The translations under genes and the position numbers were made by a program. From Hemicordylus capensis (taxonomy: Eukaryota; Chordata; Lepidosauria; Squamata; Cordylidae): 64,000 bases of DNA. The notes below the pieces were generated by a model. The model worked only from the letters and a program-made list of their open reading frames with translations. It was not told the DNA's origin and did no database searches. The DNA lies in NCBI RefSeq assembly GCF_027244095.1, contig NC_069660.1, positions 136,885,834 to 136,949,833 of the forward strand, written 5' to 3'. Of this stretch, positions 61,446-64,000 are shown one piece after another. Position 1 is the stretch's first letter. The number at the start of each line of letters is the position of its first letter.

Positions 61446-61879
61446 CTTATGATTAGATTAGAAGGACGGTGCACGAACTCATGTATGCGGGAAGAGAAGG
61501 GGAGCAAAATGCATTTGAGTTTTTTCAAACTCCGAATTTATTTTTGCAGCCATATCAATTGTTATCTCTTGCATTGCCGTTTGACCTTGCTTTTTTCCTT
61601 TTCCTTTTCAAGTCTTCTCTTTGCACTCACGCTATAATTACCCGCTTCATCGAAGGGAGCAAAGGTCTAACCCACCTTATGACATTGTCATAATAGACTC
61701 ATTTAGTCTTTAAAGAGCCACAAGCTTCGTTTCGTTTGTGCCATTAACAAACTAACACGGCAACGCCTCTTGCTTCCGACTCCACGGGAACAAGTACAGC
61801 TCTTTTGCTTCCTGCTAAATTCCCCCGTTGTTTAAACACAAAACAAAACACGGTTTTATCTCCTCCTCCTCCTCCTCAA

Positions 61880-62360
61880 CTAAAAAAATTCCCCTGCGCC
61901 GACAAGGGCAATTCCCCGGCGACCCTACGCAAAAGGAGACACGCCTCAACCCCATTCACCCCAGCGGCCCCATTCACCCCAGCGGCCCAGGGCAGAGCAA
62001 TCGGGCTGAAATCCGCCGCGATGCGACGAAGCGTCCAAGCCACCTCCCTTCCTCCGCACACCCGCCACCACTAGCGAGGCGAGCTCGGCAGAAAGGCGAC
62101 GAACCTGCAGGGCAGGGGCGTGGCCAGCTGCAAGGGGGTGGGGCCGGGCCGAAGGACTGTGGTGATTGGTCGCATCCTCCAGTGCGGACTTTTCCGTCAC
62201 AGCGCCAGAAAGCGGGGCGGGTGGTCGGGAACGGAATCGCGGAGGGAAGATGGCGCCCGCAGCTGCTGCAAGCGGGGAACGGGGATTGAAGAGCTTGGTG
62301 TGGCAGAGTGAGTGCCCGGCGGGTCGCCCCTCTCCTTTTCCTTCTTAACCACCCTCCTCT
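61880..62360 (+). promoter_or_regulatory. CpG-island promoter of STXBP3
   Basis: CpG-dense sequence ending in the first exon. It has GGCAGGGGCGTGGCC and GGGGGTGGGGCCGGGCC (GC-box-like) and GTGATTGGTCGCAT (an inverted CCAAT box, ATTGG at 62163-62167). A small tandem repeat of CCCATTCACCCCAGCGG sits at 61950-61985. Confidence 0.7.
62250..62307 (+). CDS. STXBP3: STXBP3 (Munc18c), first coding exon only
   Basis: ATG at 62250 (GGGAAGATGG context) encodes MAPAAAASGERGLKSLVWQ, then donor CAGA|GTGAGT in phase 1. The mammalian protein starts MAPPVAERGLKSVVWQK, so ERGLKS-VWQ is conserved; the lizard protein has a few more Ala/Ser residues. STXBP3 is a Sec1/Munc18 protein that binds syntaxin-4 and regulates SNARE-driven fusion at the plasma membrane, for example GLUT4 vesicle delivery. 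Only 19 residues plus one base are here. Exon 2 (expected to start near KIKATVFDDC) was not found before 64000, so the gene continues outside the window. Confidence 0.85.
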
Positions 62361-64000
62361 TCCTCAGCCGTGCTCGAAAGAATGCGCTATAATGATGGCG
62401 CATACGGCAGCCAAGGTCTTTCCCCTTGGTCTGCCTGGGAGGCTACCGGAGGCCTCCTCTACCTGTCGCGCGGGGAAAAGAAGGAATGCCTGGCTGGTTG
62501 CGGGAAGGCGTGAATTGGGTGATGATGTTTGCGAGGACAGAGGATGATCTTGCGTTAGGGGTATTGGCTGCCTCTTCTCTTCCTCCTTGGCCCCGCTCTT
62601 TTCACTGTAGCTGCGTTCTGGCATGCAAAAAAGAGAAGAGGTAAAGGAGCTCCACTGTCTCCACTCCAGAAAAAGCTTCACCTGGTCCATGCTTGCATGC
62701 CAGGTTGCTGTTTTAAAAACACAGGAACAGATTGGTGGTCCATTTGCAAGGAGATGTAAAGGTAAGGTGTGCTGTCGAGTCGGTGTCGACTCCTGGCGAC
62801 CACAGAGCCCTGTGGTTGTCTTTGGTAGACTATAGGAGGAGTTTATAATTGCCATCTCCCGTACGGTATGAGAGGATGCCTTTCAGCATCTTTCTATATT
62901 GCTGCTGCCCGATCTGGGAAACATACCAGTGGGGAAACTTCTGGCTTGCTAGTCAAGTCATTTCCCTGCTGCATCATTAGGTGGTTTATTTAGACCTGGG
63001 CTCAAATTTGTGCTGGAAGCTTGCTCAGAGATTGACAGATGGTCTTTTGTGCCTTGGCCTAGCCTGCTTAACAAGATTTTTGTGGGGATCACATGGAGTT
63101 ACCTCATACACACTACCCTGGAAGAATAAAGGAATGACAAATGATGTACTGAAAGCAAGACATTCTTCTAAGTGAACCTCTGGTTTTAAGGATTCTTAAA
63201 AGTGATGACTGCTATGGTGGTTTGTGAGCAATTGATGGGATGTTTTACAGAATCTTTTTAGCAATCTCACAGTGGTAGATACAATTTTAAAAACACATTA
63301 GCTTTCAGGAGTCAAAATACAACAAGCAGAATCTGAAAATATAATAAGTAGAATTATATTAACTAACTGCTAACTGCTTTAGTCTTTTAGTCTTCATTCC
63401 TCATTTTTTGAACTAAAATCCTCAAGGTGGCTGTCACCATTTGTTTTCTGCCATGTTTGTTTCTGTGTTAATTCTGATGTGAATAGATTTTTTTTTCTTT
63501 CAGTTTCTGTGTATTAAAAGTGAAGTACAGAGTCAGAGTGGATATTTTGGGGTCAAGGGCCTTGAGATTATCTGTGACTTCCTTTCAGACCTCTCTCAAT
63601 GACTGAAGACTAAAAAAAATCATTTTGTTGTATTAGAGAGAATCCAGAGTTCCTAGAAACACAATTTCTGATTATGATTATTGGAAAGGTGCATTAGACT
63701 TTGGGGGATCTGGGGAAATGAAAATAATGTACTGTAAGTCTAGGAACTGCTACTTTTATTGGTATTAGGGCATTATTTTGATGTATCTTTATTTTAAATG
63801 CTTTGTGCGTTTTGACCTTCATTACAAGGAGCAGACTGTAAGAAAGTACTTGGCTATTACTTAAAGAAGGCATAGTGAATTGCACTGTAGATCACAATGG
63901 AAAGTGGTAGTTGGTTTCTGTGGAGACCATTATTTCTGATCAAGGTCAAAATGTTTTACTGATACTGAGTATTGTCCTGCATTGATCCAGTGTAAGAAAC
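62308..64000 (+). other. STXBP3: STXBP3 intron 1 (incomplete)
   Basis: Starts CpG-rich, then holds a Sauria-type SINE at 62756-62980. The rest is AT-rich unique-looking sequence with no second exon. Confidence 0.6.
62756..62980 (-). repeat. Sauria-type tRNA SINE
   Basis: Tail AGTCGGTGTCGACTCCTGGC and CACAGAGCCCTGTGG, core TTTCAGCATCTTTCTATATTG, decayed head TTGCTAGTCAAGTCATTTCC, in reverse complement. Confidence 0.85.

Noticed and set aside
62308-64000. STXBP3 exon 2
   Set aside because: No stretch with splice sites reads the expected KIKATVFDDC start, so it is taken to lie beyond the window.

Overview
The window is vertebrate nuclear DNA, almost certainly from a squamate reptile. The evidence is the repeat content: tRNA-derived SINEs with the GTCGGTGTCGACTCCTGG tail shared by Sauria SINEs and BovB LINEs, a 5S-rRNA-headed SINE, CR1 and L2 LINEs in young and old copies, DIRS fossils and many hAT-type foldback elements. 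Gene order also fits: three genes in the order PRPF38B (+), FNDC7 (-), STXBP3 (+) match the known vertebrate block on human 1p13.3. No species is claimed.

Layout. 1-15.6 kb is gene-free and repeat-dense: palindromic hAT MITEs, a 5S-SINE cluster, Sauria-type SINEs, a CR1 with its C-terminal reading frame, and two adjacent minus-strand L2 copies with nested MITEs. A CpG-rich patch near 3 kb may be the promoter of a neighbour transcribed leftward. 15.65-16.56 kb is the CpG-island promoter of PRPF38B. Its six coding exons (16155-27720) join in frame to 565 residues: a PRP38 domain followed by a long Arg/Ser tail. 29706-56395 holds FNDC7 on the minus strand. Twelve coding exons, including a 19-base microexon, join in frame to 819 residues: a signal peptide, nine fibronectin type III domains each encoded by one phase-1 exon, and a short tail. 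Its introns carry a DIRS fossil, LINEs, SINEs and MITEs. 57.2-59.85 kb is a second DIRS fossil. 61.88-62.36 kb is the CpG-rich promoter and first coding exon of STXBP3, which runs out of the window.

PRPF38B (splicing factor) and FNDC7 (secreted, function unknown) are tail to tail, and candidate poly(A) signals for the two lie about 12 bases apart. STXBP3 (Munc18c, SNARE regulator) is head to head with FNDC7, but more than 5 kb of repeats separate the two starts. The genes share synteny, not a pathway.

No clearly new biochemical system was found. The best leads are structural: a 550-base foldback element with repeated hairpins and TGACGTCA palindromes inside a LINE, a family of GC-rich palindromic hAT MITEs carrying splice-donor-like motifs, a recent 85-base partial exon duplication in FNDC7, and a weak PRPF38B donor whose retention would remove the RS tail.
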